Under the pieces are notes generated by a model. It worked only from the letters and a program-made list of their open reading frames with translations. It ran no database searches and was not told where the DNA came from. Made by a program: the position numbers and the translations under genes. From Micromonospora lupini (GTDB lineage: Bacteria; Actinomycetota; Actinomycetes; Mycobacteriales; Micromonosporaceae), in NCBI RefSeq assembly GCF_026342015.1, contig NZ_JAPENL010000001.1, positions 1,116,001-1,180,000 on the forward strand: a stretch of 64,000 bases of DNA, written 5' to 3'. Positions within the stretch are counted from its first letter, which is position 1, and each line of letters begins with the position of its first letter. Positions 40,778 to 48,764 of the stretch are shown here, in pieces.

Positions 40778-42562
40778 ATGTGCGGGATCAGCGGGGAGGC
40801 GCGCTTCGACGGCCGGCCGCCCGACGCGGCTGCCGTCACCCGGATGACCGAGGCGATGCGCTCACGCGGCCCGGACGACGAGGGCCTGTGCGCCGACGAC
40901 TGGGTGATCCTCGGGCACCGCCGGCTGACCATCATCGACCTGTCCGAGGCCGGCGGCCAGCCGATGGTGCGCGACGACCTGGGCCTGGCGCTGGTCTTCA
41001 ACGGCTGCGTCTACAACTACCCGGAGCTGCGCGAGGAGCTGCACAACGCCGGGTACGAGTTCCACTCCACAAGCGACACCGAAGTGATCCTGGTGGCGTA
41101 CGCCCACTGGGGTGAACGGTTCGTCGACCACCTGGTCGGCATGTTCGCGATCGGGCTGGTCGACCGGACCCGGCGGCGGCTCGTCCTGGCCCGCGACCGG
41201 CTCGGCATCAAACCGCTCTATCTCGCCGAGACCCCCGGGCGGCTCCGGTTCGCCTCCACCCTACCCGCGCTGCTGCGGGCCGGCGACGTGGACACCGGCA
41301 TCGATCCGGTGGCGCTGCACCACTACCTGTCCTGGCACTCCATCGTGCCGGCGCCCCGGACCGTGCTGCGCGGCGTCCGCAAGCTGCCGCCCGCCACGGT
41401 ACGGGTGATCGAGGCCGACGGGCGCAGCCGGGAGCAGGTGTACTGGCGGCCCGACTACGTGCGCGAGCCGGCCGACGCGGGCATGGACGCCGCCGACTGG
41501 CAGGCCGCGATCGGCGACGCGCTGCGCACTGCCGTACGCCGACGGCTGGTCGCCGACGTCCCGGTCGGGGTGCTGCTCTCCGGCGGCCTGGACTCCAGCC
41601 TCATCGTGGCGCTGCTCGCCGAGGCGGGCCAGGAGCACCTGCGCACGTTCAGCATCGGCTTCGACAGCCGGGGCGACGAGTCCGGCAACGAGTTCCACTA
41701 CTCCGATCTGGTGGCCCGCGCGTACGGCACCGACCACCACCGGATCCGGCTCGCCGACGACGACCTGGCGCCCGCCGTACGACGGGCCGTGCTGGCCATG
41801 ACCGAGCCGATGGGCAGCCACGACGTGGTCGCCTTCCACCTGCTGTCGGAGCAGGTGGCGCGGCACGTGAAGGTGGCACAGTCCGGGCAGGGCGCCGACG
41901 AGGTGTTCGCCGGGTACGGCTACCACCAGCCACTGACCGAGGCGCCCCGCCACGGCGCGGTCGAGACGTTCGCCGCCGCCTTCTTCGACCGTGGCCACGA
42001 CGAGCTGCGCGCCATCGTCGGCCCGGCGTACGCGCTGGAGCACGACGCCAGCCGCGACCTGCTCACCGACCACCTCGCCGCGCCCGGGGCGCAGACCGCG
42101 CTGGACGCCGTGCTGCGCCTGGACACCCACCTGATGCTCCCCGACGACCCGGTCAAACGGGTGGACAGCATGAGCATGGCGTGGGGGCTGGAGGTGCGCA
42201 CGCCGTTCCTCGACCAGGATCTGGTCACCCTCGCCGCGCACTGCCCGCCGGAGCACAAGGCGGCCCAGGGCGGCAAGGGCGTGCTCAAGGAGGTCGCCCG
42301 GGAGGTGCTGCCCGCCGAGGTGATCGACAGGCCGAAGGGCTACTTCCCGGTGCCGGCGCTGCGTAACGTGGACGGGCCGGTGCGCGAGCTGGTCGCAGAG
42401 GCGTTGCAGGCCCCGGTCGCGCGCGAGCGGGGCCTGTTCCGCCCCGAGTACGTGGCGCGGCTGCTCGCCGAGCCGGACCGGGCCGAGGCGGCGGCCGGCA
42501 GCAACAAGCTGTGGCAGCTCGGCCTGCTGGAACTGTGGTTGCAGACCCACGACATCCGCTGA
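40778..42562 (+). CDS. asparagine synthase-type amidotransferase (N-acetylglutaminylglutamine amidotransferase-like)
   Basis: The 594-residue enzyme starts with the class II glutamine amidotransferase nucleophile (MCGISGEARF) and RGPDDEG, with the ATP-pyrophosphatase motif VLLSGGLDSSLI and TPFLDQDLV. It transfers ammonia to a carboxyl group activated by ATP. The end FRPEYVARLLAEP ... LWQLGLLELWLQTHDI recalls the N-acetylglutaminylglutamine amide branch, a compatible solute enzyme, rather than AsnB. Its usual GNAT/ligase partner for that pathway is not visible here; a GCS2-type ligase gene converges behind it. Confidence 0.83.
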   Translation: MCGISGEARFDGRPPDAAAVTRMTEAMRSRGPDDEGLCADDWVILGHRRLTIIDLSEAGGQPMVRDDLGLALVFNGCVYNYPELREELHNAGYEFHSTSDTEVILVAYAHWGERFVDHLVGMFAIGLVDRTRRRLVLARDRLGIKPLYLAETPGRLRFASTLPALLRAGDVDTGIDPVALHHYLSWHSIVPAPRTVLRGVRKLPPATVRVIEADGRSREQVYWRPDYVREPADAGMDAADWQAAIGDALRTAVRRRLVADVPVGVLLSGGLDSSLIVALLAEAGQEHLRTFSIGFDSRGDESGNEFHYSDLVARAYGTDHHRIRLADDDLAPAVRRAVLAMTEPMGSHDVVAFHLLSEQVARHVKVAQSGQGADEVFAGYGYHQPLTEAPRHGAVETFAAAFFDRGHDELRAIVGPAYALEHDASRDLLTDHLAAPGAQTALDAVLRLDTHLMLPDDPVKRVDSMSMAWGLEVRTPFLDQDLVTLAAHCPPEHKAAQGGKGVLKEVAREVLPAEVIDRPKGYFPVPALRNVDGPVRELVAEALQAPVARERGLFRPEYVARLLAEPDRAEAAAGSNKLWQLGLLELWLQTHDIR

Positions 42563-42572
42563 GTGCCGCCCG

Positions 42573-43718
42573 TCAGCCGGCGGCGGTCTGGGTGGCGAGG
42601 TCGTCGATGACCGCGCGCAGGTCGCCGGTGTGCTCCAGCACCCGTCGCTGTCGGGTCGCGCCGGTGCCGTCACGACGCAGCCGGGCCAGTTGGGCCAGCA
42701 CGTGACCGAGGTCGCCGTGGCGCAGCAACGCCGGGGCGACAGCCGCCATCAGCTCGTCGACCAGGTCCCAGGCCGGTCGGGTGCCGCCGGCCCGCAGGTC
42801 GATCAGCTCGCCGTCCAGTCCGTCGTGGGCCGCCCGCCAGTGCGCCGCGGCGACGAGGCAGTCGCGCACCGGCGGGGCGAGAACACCAGCGCGTACGTCG
42901 TCGGCGAGTGTCGCGACCAGGCTGCGGACCAGGGCGGCGACAAGCACGGCGTCGTCCACGGTCGGGCAGACGTCACCGACACGGACCTCCACCGTCGGGT
43001 ACGCCGACGACGGCCGGGCGTACCAGTAGACCATCGCCGCGTCCAGCATGATGCCTGCGGCGATCAGCTCGTCGACGGTGCGGTCGTAGTCGGCGGCGGA
43101 GTCGAAGTACGGCGTGGGGCCGATGCTGGGCCAGCGCTCCAACTGCATCGACCGCCAGCTGGCGTGGCCGGTGTCGTGCCCTTCGTGCAGCGGCGAGTTG
43201 GTGGTGATCGCCTGCACCACCGGCAGCCACACCCGCAGGTGGTTGCAGACCTGCACGGCCAACTCCCGGTCCGGCAGACCGACGTGCACGTGACAACCGC
43301 AGACCGCCGGATCGTGCGCCACCGGCCCGTACCGGCGTGACATGGCGTGGTAGCGCGGCCGGTCGGGCACCGTCCGGTGCGACTCGGCCACCGGGGTGGC
43401 GCCGACCGCCACGAGCCGGGCCCCGGCCGCGGCGGCGGCCTCGACGGCGGATCGGCGCAGCGCGACGAGGTGGGTACGCAGCTCGCTGAGGTCGGCGCAG
43501 ACCGGCGTGACCATCTCCACCATGCTGTGCCGGAACTCCTGGCGACTCTGGTCGCGGGCCGGACCGCGCAGCGCGGCCAGCACCTCGTCGGCCACCGGCA
43601 GGTTCCGGCCGCCGTCCGGGTCGAGGAGCAGGAACTCCTCCTCGACGCCGAGGGTGAGAGTGCCGAGGTCGGGAACGGTGTCGACGGTCGTCGGACGGTA
43701 CGCCACGGCCGCCTCCAT
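42573..43718 (-). CDS. GCS2 family carboxylate-amine ligase (YbdK-like), copy 2
   Basis: The 381-residue protein has the same signature as the first copy: TLTLGVEEEFLLLD, CGCHVHVGLPDRELAVQVCNHLR, SPLHEGHDTGHASWRSMQLERW and YPTVEVRVGDVCPT. The catalytic glutamates are kept. It converges with the amidotransferase gene, only 10 bases between stops, and ends in ATRQRRVLEHTGDLRAVIDDLA. The two copies share the family but differ in most positions, so the duplication is old. Start ATG 43718; weak ribosome site. Substrate not known. Confidence 0.85.
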   Translation of the reverse strand: MEAAVAYRPTTVDTVPDLGTLTLGVEEEFLLLDPDGGRNLPVADEVLAALRGPARDQSRQEFRHSMVEMVTPVCADLSELRTHLVALRRSAVEAAAAAGARLVAVGATPVAESHRTVPDRPRYHAMSRRYGPVAHDPAVCGCHVHVGLPDRELAVQVCNHLRVWLPVVQAITTNSPLHEGHDTGHASWRSMQLERWPSIGPTPYFDSAADYDRTVDELIAAGIMLDAAMVYWYARPSSAYPTVEVRVGDVCPTVDDAVLVAALVRSLVATLADDVRAGVLAPPVRDCLVAAAHWRAAHDGLDGELIDLRAGGTRPAWDLVDELMAAVAPALLRHGDLGHVLAQLARLRRDGTGATRQRRVLEHTGDLRAVIDDLATQTAAG

Positions 43719-43890
43719 CCGCTGCTGCGGCCACGGGTGGACACCCCGGCCGACGGGCGGCTCGGTTTCCCGGCCCGGACGGCTGGCAAACGCGCGCTCA
43801 GCCCGGCGCGCAGCCGGCCCCGTTCGGCCGTTCTGTCCGTGCCTGCGGCGGCCGTCCGGTACGTCCCATGCCTCGGTGGCCGGCGGGACG

Positions 43891-44910
43891 TCAGGGTGCG
43901 ACGTCCACCAGCACCTTGCCGACCGCGCCGCTCTCCACCGCCCGGTGCGCGTCGGCGGTGCGGTGCAGCGGGAAGCGCAGCAGTGGCAGGCCGTGCTGCG
44001 CGCCGACCGGCAGGGCGCCGGCGCGGATCGCGGCGGAGACGTCCTCGACGGCTGCGGCGCGCGCGTGGGGGCCCGCCGTGTAGAGCACCAGGAACTGCAG
44101 GCGCGCGTTCAGCACCATGCTCTGCCCGACGGGGAACTCGACGGCCTGTCCGCCCTGGTTGGCGTACGTCGCGATCGTGCCGCGCGTACGCAGCACGGCC
44201 AGGTCCAGAGCGAGGTTGGAGCCCAGCGCCACCTCGGCGACGATGTCGACACCGTCGGGGGCGATGGCACGGATGGCGGCGGCCGGGTCACCCTCGCGGT
44301 AGTTGACGGTGTGGTGGGCTCCGGCGGCGGTGGCCAGCGTGGCCTTCTCCGGGCCACTGACCGTGGTGATGACGGTGGCACCAGCCCAGCGGGCGAGCTG
44401 GATCACCGCGTGGCCGACCGCTCCGGCTCCGCCGGCGGCGAGCACCACCGTGCCGTCGAGCGCGCCGGGGTGCAGGCGGCGTGGCCCGTCCTCGGCGACG
44501 GTCAGCGCACGGTGGGCGGTGAGCGCGGGCACGCCGAGCGAGGCGCCGACGTCGAACCCGGCCTCGTCGGGCAGCGGCACGGCCTGCTCGGCGGGTACGA
44601 CTGTGAACTCGGCGGCGGTGCCGGTGGGCCGCCCGGCGGCGGCCATGAACAGCCACACCCGCTGACCGACGCGGCCCGGATCGATCCCGTCGCCGACGGC
44701 GTCGATGACACCGGCACCGTCGAGGTGCGGGGTGATCTCGGGGAACAGCTTGCGGTGCGCGACGCCGGAGCGGGCCTGCCAGTCGGTCGGGTTGACCCCG
44801 GACACGGCGACCCGGACACGGACGTCGCCGGGCCCGGGCGCGGGCCGGTCCCGCTCGACGAGCTGGAGGACGTCGGGGCCGCCGTTGTCGCGGTAGATGA
44901 TCGCCTTCAT
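43891..44910 (-). CDS. NADPH:quinone oxidoreductase (zeta-crystallin type)
   Basis: The 339-residue MDR protein opens with MKAIIYRDNGGPDVLQL, has VAVSGVNPTDWQAR (typical of quinone reductases without catalytic zinc) and the NADPH site VVLAAGGAGAVGHAVIQLARWAGATV. It reduces quinones or enones by one or two electrons. It is divergent from an ArsR-type regulator, with three operators in between, so its expression is likely induced by an electrophile sensed by that regulator. Start ATG at 44910. Confidence 0.87.
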   Translation of the reverse strand: MKAIIYRDNGGPDVLQLVERDRPAPGPGDVRVRVAVSGVNPTDWQARSGVAHRKLFPEITPHLDGAGVIDAVGDGIDPGRVGQRVWLFMAAAGRPTGTAAEFTVVPAEQAVPLPDEAGFDVGASLGVPALTAHRALTVAEDGPRRLHPGALDGTVVLAAGGAGAVGHAVIQLARWAGATVITTVSGPEKATLATAAGAHHTVNYREGDPAAAIRAIAPDGVDIVAEVALGSNLALDLAVLRTRGTIATYANQGGQAVEFPVGQSMVLNARLQFLVLYTAGPHARAAAVEDVSAAIRAGALPVGAQHGLPLLRFPLHRTADAHRAVESGAVGKVLVDVAP

Positions 44911-44922
44911 GATCCATCCAAT

Positions 44923-44978
44923 GTTCGATGTGCGTCGTACCGTTCGATCTGGCTCGAACAGTACGATGAGAGTCGTAC
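44923..44978. promoter_or_regulatory. three tandem 18-bp operators with 19-bp period
   Basis: GTTCGA-N6-TCGTAC at 44923-44940, GTTCGA-N6-TCGAAC at 44942-44959 and GTACGA-N6-TCGTAC at 44961-44978. Each is an inverted repeat with 6-bp arms; one base separates neighbours. They fill the gap between the divergent oxidoreductase and ArsR-type genes and are very probably its binding sites. Confidence 0.82.
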
Positions 44979-45008
44979 TTTCTGCAACATCTGGCTAGGC
45001 TTCGTCTC

Positions 45009-45350
45009 GTGACCGAGGTGATCGAACCCGCCATCGAGACCGTGACGATCGACGTCGTGCTCAGCGCGCTCGCCGACCCCGTGCGGCTCACGCTCGTGCG
45101 CGCCCTCGACGCCGCCGGGGACTGGACGTGCGGCAGCGACGCCCTCAGGGACACCGGCGTCACCATCGGCAAGTCGACGCTGTCGCACCACATCAAGGTG
45201 TTGCGCCATGCCGGCCTGATCCGCACGCGCGTCGACGGCATCCGCCGACTCGTCACGCTGCGCCACGACGAGGTGGAACAACGGTTTCCCGGGCTGCTGG
45301 CCATGCTTCGCGACCGAGACACCGCCCGCGCGTCGGCCTCGACCGCCTGA
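45009..45350 (+). CDS. ArsR-type helix-turn-helix regulator
   Basis: The 113-residue protein matches the ArsR/SmtB winged helix: LSALADPVRLTLVRALDAAGDWTCGSDAL, recognition helix in IGKSTLSHHIKVLRHAGLIRTRVDGIRRLVTLR. It has one cysteine (DWTCGSD) but no metal-binding CxC motif, so a redox or organic signal is more likely than a metal. GTG at 45009. Three tandem operators precede the gene; it should repress itself and the divergent quinone oxidoreductase. A hairpin terminator follows. Confidence 0.87.
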   Translation: MTEVIEPAIETVTIDVVLSALADPVRLTLVRALDAAGDWTCGSDALRDTGVTIGKSTLSHHIKVLRHAGLIRTRVDGIRRLVTLRHDEVEQRFPGLLAMLRDRDTARASASTA

Positions 45351-45365
45351 CGCCGACCACGGCGG

Positions 45366-45385
45366 CGGCCCGTTTCGACGGGCCG
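45366..45385 (+). terminator. hairpin with TTCG loop after the ArsR-type gene
   Basis: CGGCCCGT-TTCG-ACGGGCCG, perfect 8-bp stem and UUCG tetraloop, 15 bases after the stop codon. Confidence 0.75.
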
Positions 45386-45585
45386 GCGGGCACAATCGCG
45401 GGGTTCCGGCCGCGGGCGTGCGCGGGCCGCCGGACGACCCCGGTGGTACGCCAGGTAACGGCACGGTGGCCAGCGCGTACGGGCTGCGGTGTCGCGCCGT
45501 CCGGGGCCGGGTGCGATGGTGTAGAAAGGCGGAGTGAGCGCAGCGGTGACGCAGGTGCCGGTCTTCGACCGAAGGACGGTCCACG

Positions 45586-45777
45586 GTGGCTGACCACGAC
45601 CAGCCGCCCATCCCCCGCACTGTCGGCACCGCTCTGGTGCAGCTCGGCGACGTACCCCTGGCAGACCTGCTGGCCGGCGCCGGTGACGGCGTACTGGCCC
45701 ACGTGCTGGGCACGTTGGCCGCCGAGGATGAGCCGGGCCGGCCCGGCGACGTGTCGGCGTTCGAGTCGAGCTTCTGA
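45586..45777 (+). CDS. fxsA: FxsA, FxSxx-COOH RiPP precursor peptide
   Basis: A 63-residue peptide that ends in AFESSF, the FxSxx-COOH signature (F-E-S-S-F) that defines FxsA precursors. The leader has the usual pattern VGTALVQLGDVPLADLLAGAG. FxsB-type radical SAM enzymes make a cyclophane crosslink in this C-terminal motif. The GTG at 45586 follows GAAGGA; two bases separate it from fxsB. Function of the mature product is unknown. The neighbours, all typical of Fxs loci, make the assignment firm. Confidence 0.9.
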   Translation: MADHDQPPIPRTVGTALVQLGDVPLADLLAGAGDGVLAHVLGTLAAEDEPGRPGDVSAFESSF

Positions 45778-45779
45778 CC

Positions 45780-47009
45780 GTGCCGGCCGACGCCCCGCCG
45801 TCGGCCACCCGACACCGCCCTGTCGTGGCCGCGCCCCGCATCCGCCAGGTGGTGCTGAAGGTCCACTCGCGATGCAACCTGGCCTGCGACCACTGCTACG
45901 TCTACCGCAACGCCGACCAGGACTGGCGGGCCCGACCACGGGTCATGGGCCCCGGCACCGTGCGCCGGGTCGCCGACCGGCTCGCCACGCACGTGGCCCG
46001 GCACGGCACCGACCGGATCCGGGTGGTGCTGCACGGCGGGGAGCCGCTGCTCGCCGGCCTCGCCGTGCTCGACCGGACGGTACGCACGCTGCGCGCCGCG
46101 ATGCCCTCCGACGTCGCCCTCGACGTGGCGATGCAGACCAACGGACTGCTGCTCGACGAGGCGGCGCTCGATTTGTGTCACACGCACGGCATCGACGTCG
46201 GGGTGAGCGTGGACGGCGACCGCGCCGCCAACGACCGGCACCGCCGCCACGCCGACGGGCGGGGCAGCTTCGACGAGGTGGCCGCCGCGCTGCGTCTGCT
46301 GGCCCGGCCCGAACATCGGGCCCGCTACGCCGGTCTGCTCTGCACCGTCGACCTGGCCAACGACCCGATCGCCGTCTACGAGGGCCTGCGGGAGTTCGAC
46401 CCGCCCCGACTGGATCTGCTGCTGCCGCACGGCAACTGGAGCGCTCCCCCACCCGGACGCCACCCCGACGACCCCGCCACCCCGTACGCGGACTGGCTGA
46501 TCGCCGTCTTCGACCGCTGGTACGCCGAGACGCCCCGGCGTACCGGCATCCGGCTGTTCGAGTCGCTGATCGCGCTGCTGCTGGGCGGGCGCAGCGGCAC
46601 CCAGGCACTGGGCGCCGCCGAGCCGGACGTCATGACGATCGAGACCGACGGCACCATCGAGGGCACCGACACGCTCAAGACGACCACCGCATCGGCGATG
46701 CGGACCGGCTTCGACGTCTTCCGGCACAGTATCGACGACGCGCTGCGGCACCCGTCGCTGGCCGGGCGTCCCACCGGAACCGCAGCGCTGGCGCCTGCCT
46801 GCCGGGCCTGCCCTGTCGTCGACGTCTGCGGCGGCGGCCTGTACGCGCACCGCTTCCGCGACGGCGCCGGCTTCGTCCACCCGTCGGTCTACTGTGTCGA
46901 CCTGCTGCGGCTGATCGGGCACGTGCGGACAGTGGTGACAGCCGACCTGGACGCGCTACGTCGTCGCGTCACCGCGGCGAACGTGCCGACGCCTGTGGCG
47001 CAGCCGTGA
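45780..47009 (+). CDS. fxsB: FxsB, cyclophane-forming radical SAM/SPASM peptide maturase
   Basis: The 409-residue enzyme has the radical SAM motif CNLACDHC (Cx3Cx2C, about residues 32-39), the LHGGEP SAM-binding motif, and a C-terminal SPASM-like part with cysteines in PACRACPVVDVCGGG for an auxiliary cluster. It installs a carbon-carbon or carbon-heteroatom crosslink in FxsA. The GTG start lies two bases after fxsA; the stop overlaps the start of the HExxH gene. The end HPSVYCVDLLRLIGHV is typical of FxsB. Confidence 0.9.
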   Translation: MPADAPPSATRHRPVVAAPRIRQVVLKVHSRCNLACDHCYVYRNADQDWRARPRVMGPGTVRRVADRLATHVARHGTDRIRVVLHGGEPLLAGLAVLDRTVRTLRAAMPSDVALDVAMQTNGLLLDEAALDLCHTHGIDVGVSVDGDRAANDRHRRHADGRGSFDEVAAALRLLARPEHRARYAGLLCTVDLANDPIAVYEGLREFDPPRLDLLLPHGNWSAPPPGRHPDDPATPYADWLIAVFDRWYAETPRRTGIRLFESLIALLLGGRSGTQALGAAEPDVMTIETDGTIEGTDTLKTTTASAMRTGFDVFRHSIDDALRHPSLAGRPTGTAALAPACRACPVVDVCGGGLYAHRFRDGAGFVHPSVYCVDLLRLIGHVRTVVTADLDALRRRVTAANVPTPVAQP

Positions 47010-48733
47010 CGGCCCCGCTGTCGGCGGCGCAGCTCACCGGGCTGGCCGGCGGCCACGGGGACGCCGCCACTGTCGCGGTGTTGCGCGGCGGGCAGCTCGG
47101 TCGTCGTCGCCTGCTGACCGTCGCCGCGGCCCGCGCCTGCCACGGCGAGCCACTGGTCCGGCAGAGTCTGGACCTGCTCACCCGGGCCGAGCACGCCGAC
47201 CGGGCGGCGGTGGCCGCGGTGCTGGCGCACCCACCCGTCACCGGATGGGCTCGCGCCGCGCTCGACGGCGCCGCCGGCCCCGCCTACCTGGCCGCGCTCG
47301 CGGCGGCGGCGGCGACCCGCGCCGGCCTGACGTTCACGCTGACGCTGCCCCGCCCGGCCGACGGTGTGCTGCCGCTGCCCACCGTCGGCGCGGCGACCGG
47401 CCTGCCCCTGCACAGCCCGGTGCGGTTGTGCGGGGAGGCGGGCACGCTACGGATCGACGCCGGCCGGGGCGGCGCGCACGACGACGGCGTACGGATCGAG
47501 GCGGGCGGTGGCCGGCTGCTCGACGCGGGCGTCGGCGGGATCGGCTGGCTGCCGGTGCGCAGGACCACGCCGTTTCACGCGGTCGAGGTGCTGGTGGACG
47601 ACCAGGATCCGTGGCGCGACTGCTACCACAGGCCGTCCGCGGCCCGACTGGACGACGTGTCGGCCGACCGACTGGACCGGCTCACCGTCGAGGCCGGGCA
47701 GTGGCTGCGGGCCCACCTTCCGGCGCACGCCGATGCCCTGGCCGGGCTGCTGCGCACACTCGTGCCGCTGCGACCGCCGCCCTCGGGCAACCCGGTGAGC
47801 GCCACCAGCAGGGACGCGCTGGGCGCCATCGCGCTCTCGGTGCCGGCCGACGCGCGGACCCTCGCGCTGCTGCTCGTCCACGAGTTGCAGCACACCAAAC
47901 TCGGCGCGCTGCTCGACCTGGTCCCGCTGCACCGCGCTGGTGGGCCGGCCCGCTACCGGGCGCCCTGGCGACTGGACCCGCGCCCGGTCGGCGCGCTGCT
48001 GCAGGGCGCGTACGCGCACCTGGGGGTTGCCGAGGTGTGGCGCTGCCGACGGCACGAGGGCACCGCCGCCGCGTTCGAGTACGCGTACTGGCGGGAGCAG
48101 ACCATCCGCGCGGTCCGGCAGCTCGCCGACGCGGCCGAGCTGACCGCGGCCGGCCGGGCGTTCGTGGCCGACATGGCGAACACCCTGCGCGGCTGGCGTG
48201 ACGCGGTCGACGGCGCGGTCGAGGCGGCGGTACGCGACGTGGCGGACGCCGGCGCGGTGCGCTGGGGCCTTGCCAACCTGGTCCCCGATCCGGACGAGGT
48301 GGAGCGCCTTGCGTACGCGTGGCGACAGGGGGTGCCGCCGGATGTCTGCCGCTCGGTGTCGACAGTCGTCCCGGCCGCGGCCCGCCCCGCCCTCACCGTG
48401 GGCAGCGGCCCCGAGGGCGCCGTCCGCCATCGGCTCCTGGGCTCGGGCGGGCTGCCCGGGTCGACCCCGAGCGACCAGGCGTACGCGGCGGGCAAGCGGG
48501 AGGACGCGTTGGCCGGGTACCGCCGACGTGTCGCGGCCGACTGCGGGGACGTCGACGCCTGGGTGGGCTTGGCGCTGAGCGCCCACCACACCGGGCAGCC
48601 GGCCGCGGCGGGGGTGCTGACCAGCCGGCCCGAGCTGGTGCGGGCGCTGGGTCACACGCTGCCCGACGCCGACCCGCTCGCGCTCGCGGCCTGGCTGGCA
48701 CCACCCACCCCGCCAATCGGCCGCGGACAGTGA
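47006..48733 (+). CDS. HExxH-type peptide beta-hydroxylase of the Fxs system
   Basis: The 575-residue product overlaps fxsB by four bases. Its centre LLLVHELQHTKLGALLDLVPL has the HExxH metal site (H-E-L-Q-H), as in the aKG-HExxH-type peptide beta-hydroxylases that go with FxsB. The C-terminal part is helical and repeat-like (EDALAGYRRRVAADCGDVDAWVGLALSAHHTG). It probably hydroxylates the crosslinked FxsA peptide. The start GTG at 47006 is chosen by coupling; the longer frame running back to 45128 is a shadow of fxsB. Confidence 0.84.
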   Translation: MTAPLSAAQLTGLAGGHGDAATVAVLRGGQLGRRRLLTVAAARACHGEPLVRQSLDLLTRAEHADRAAVAAVLAHPPVTGWARAALDGAAGPAYLAALAAAAATRAGLTFTLTLPRPADGVLPLPTVGAATGLPLHSPVRLCGEAGTLRIDAGRGGAHDDGVRIEAGGGRLLDAGVGGIGWLPVRRTTPFHAVEVLVDDQDPWRDCYHRPSAARLDDVSADRLDRLTVEAGQWLRAHLPAHADALAGLLRTLVPLRPPPSGNPVSATSRDALGAIALSVPADARTLALLLVHELQHTKLGALLDLVPLHRAGGPARYRAPWRLDPRPVGALLQGAYAHLGVAEVWRCRRHEGTAAAFEYAYWREQTIRAVRQLADAAELTAAGRAFVADMANTLRGWRDAVDGAVEAAVRDVADAGAVRWGLANLVPDPDEVERLAYAWRQGVPPDVCRSVSTVVPAAARPALTVGSGPEGAVRHRLLGSGGLPGSTPSDQAYAAGKREDALAGYRRRVAADCGDVDAWVGLALSAHHTGQPAAAGVLTSRPELVRALGHTLPDADPLALAAWLAPPTPPIGRGQ

Positions 48734-48764
48734 CGCAACCCGGCCCCCGGATGCGACGCGAGGG

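Noticed and set aside
45128..48733. 1201-codon frame as a fusion with the HExxH protein
   Set aside because: The first 626 codons overlap the ArsR-type gene, fxsA and fxsB in another frame. The GTG at 47006 overlapping the fxsB stop is a better start.
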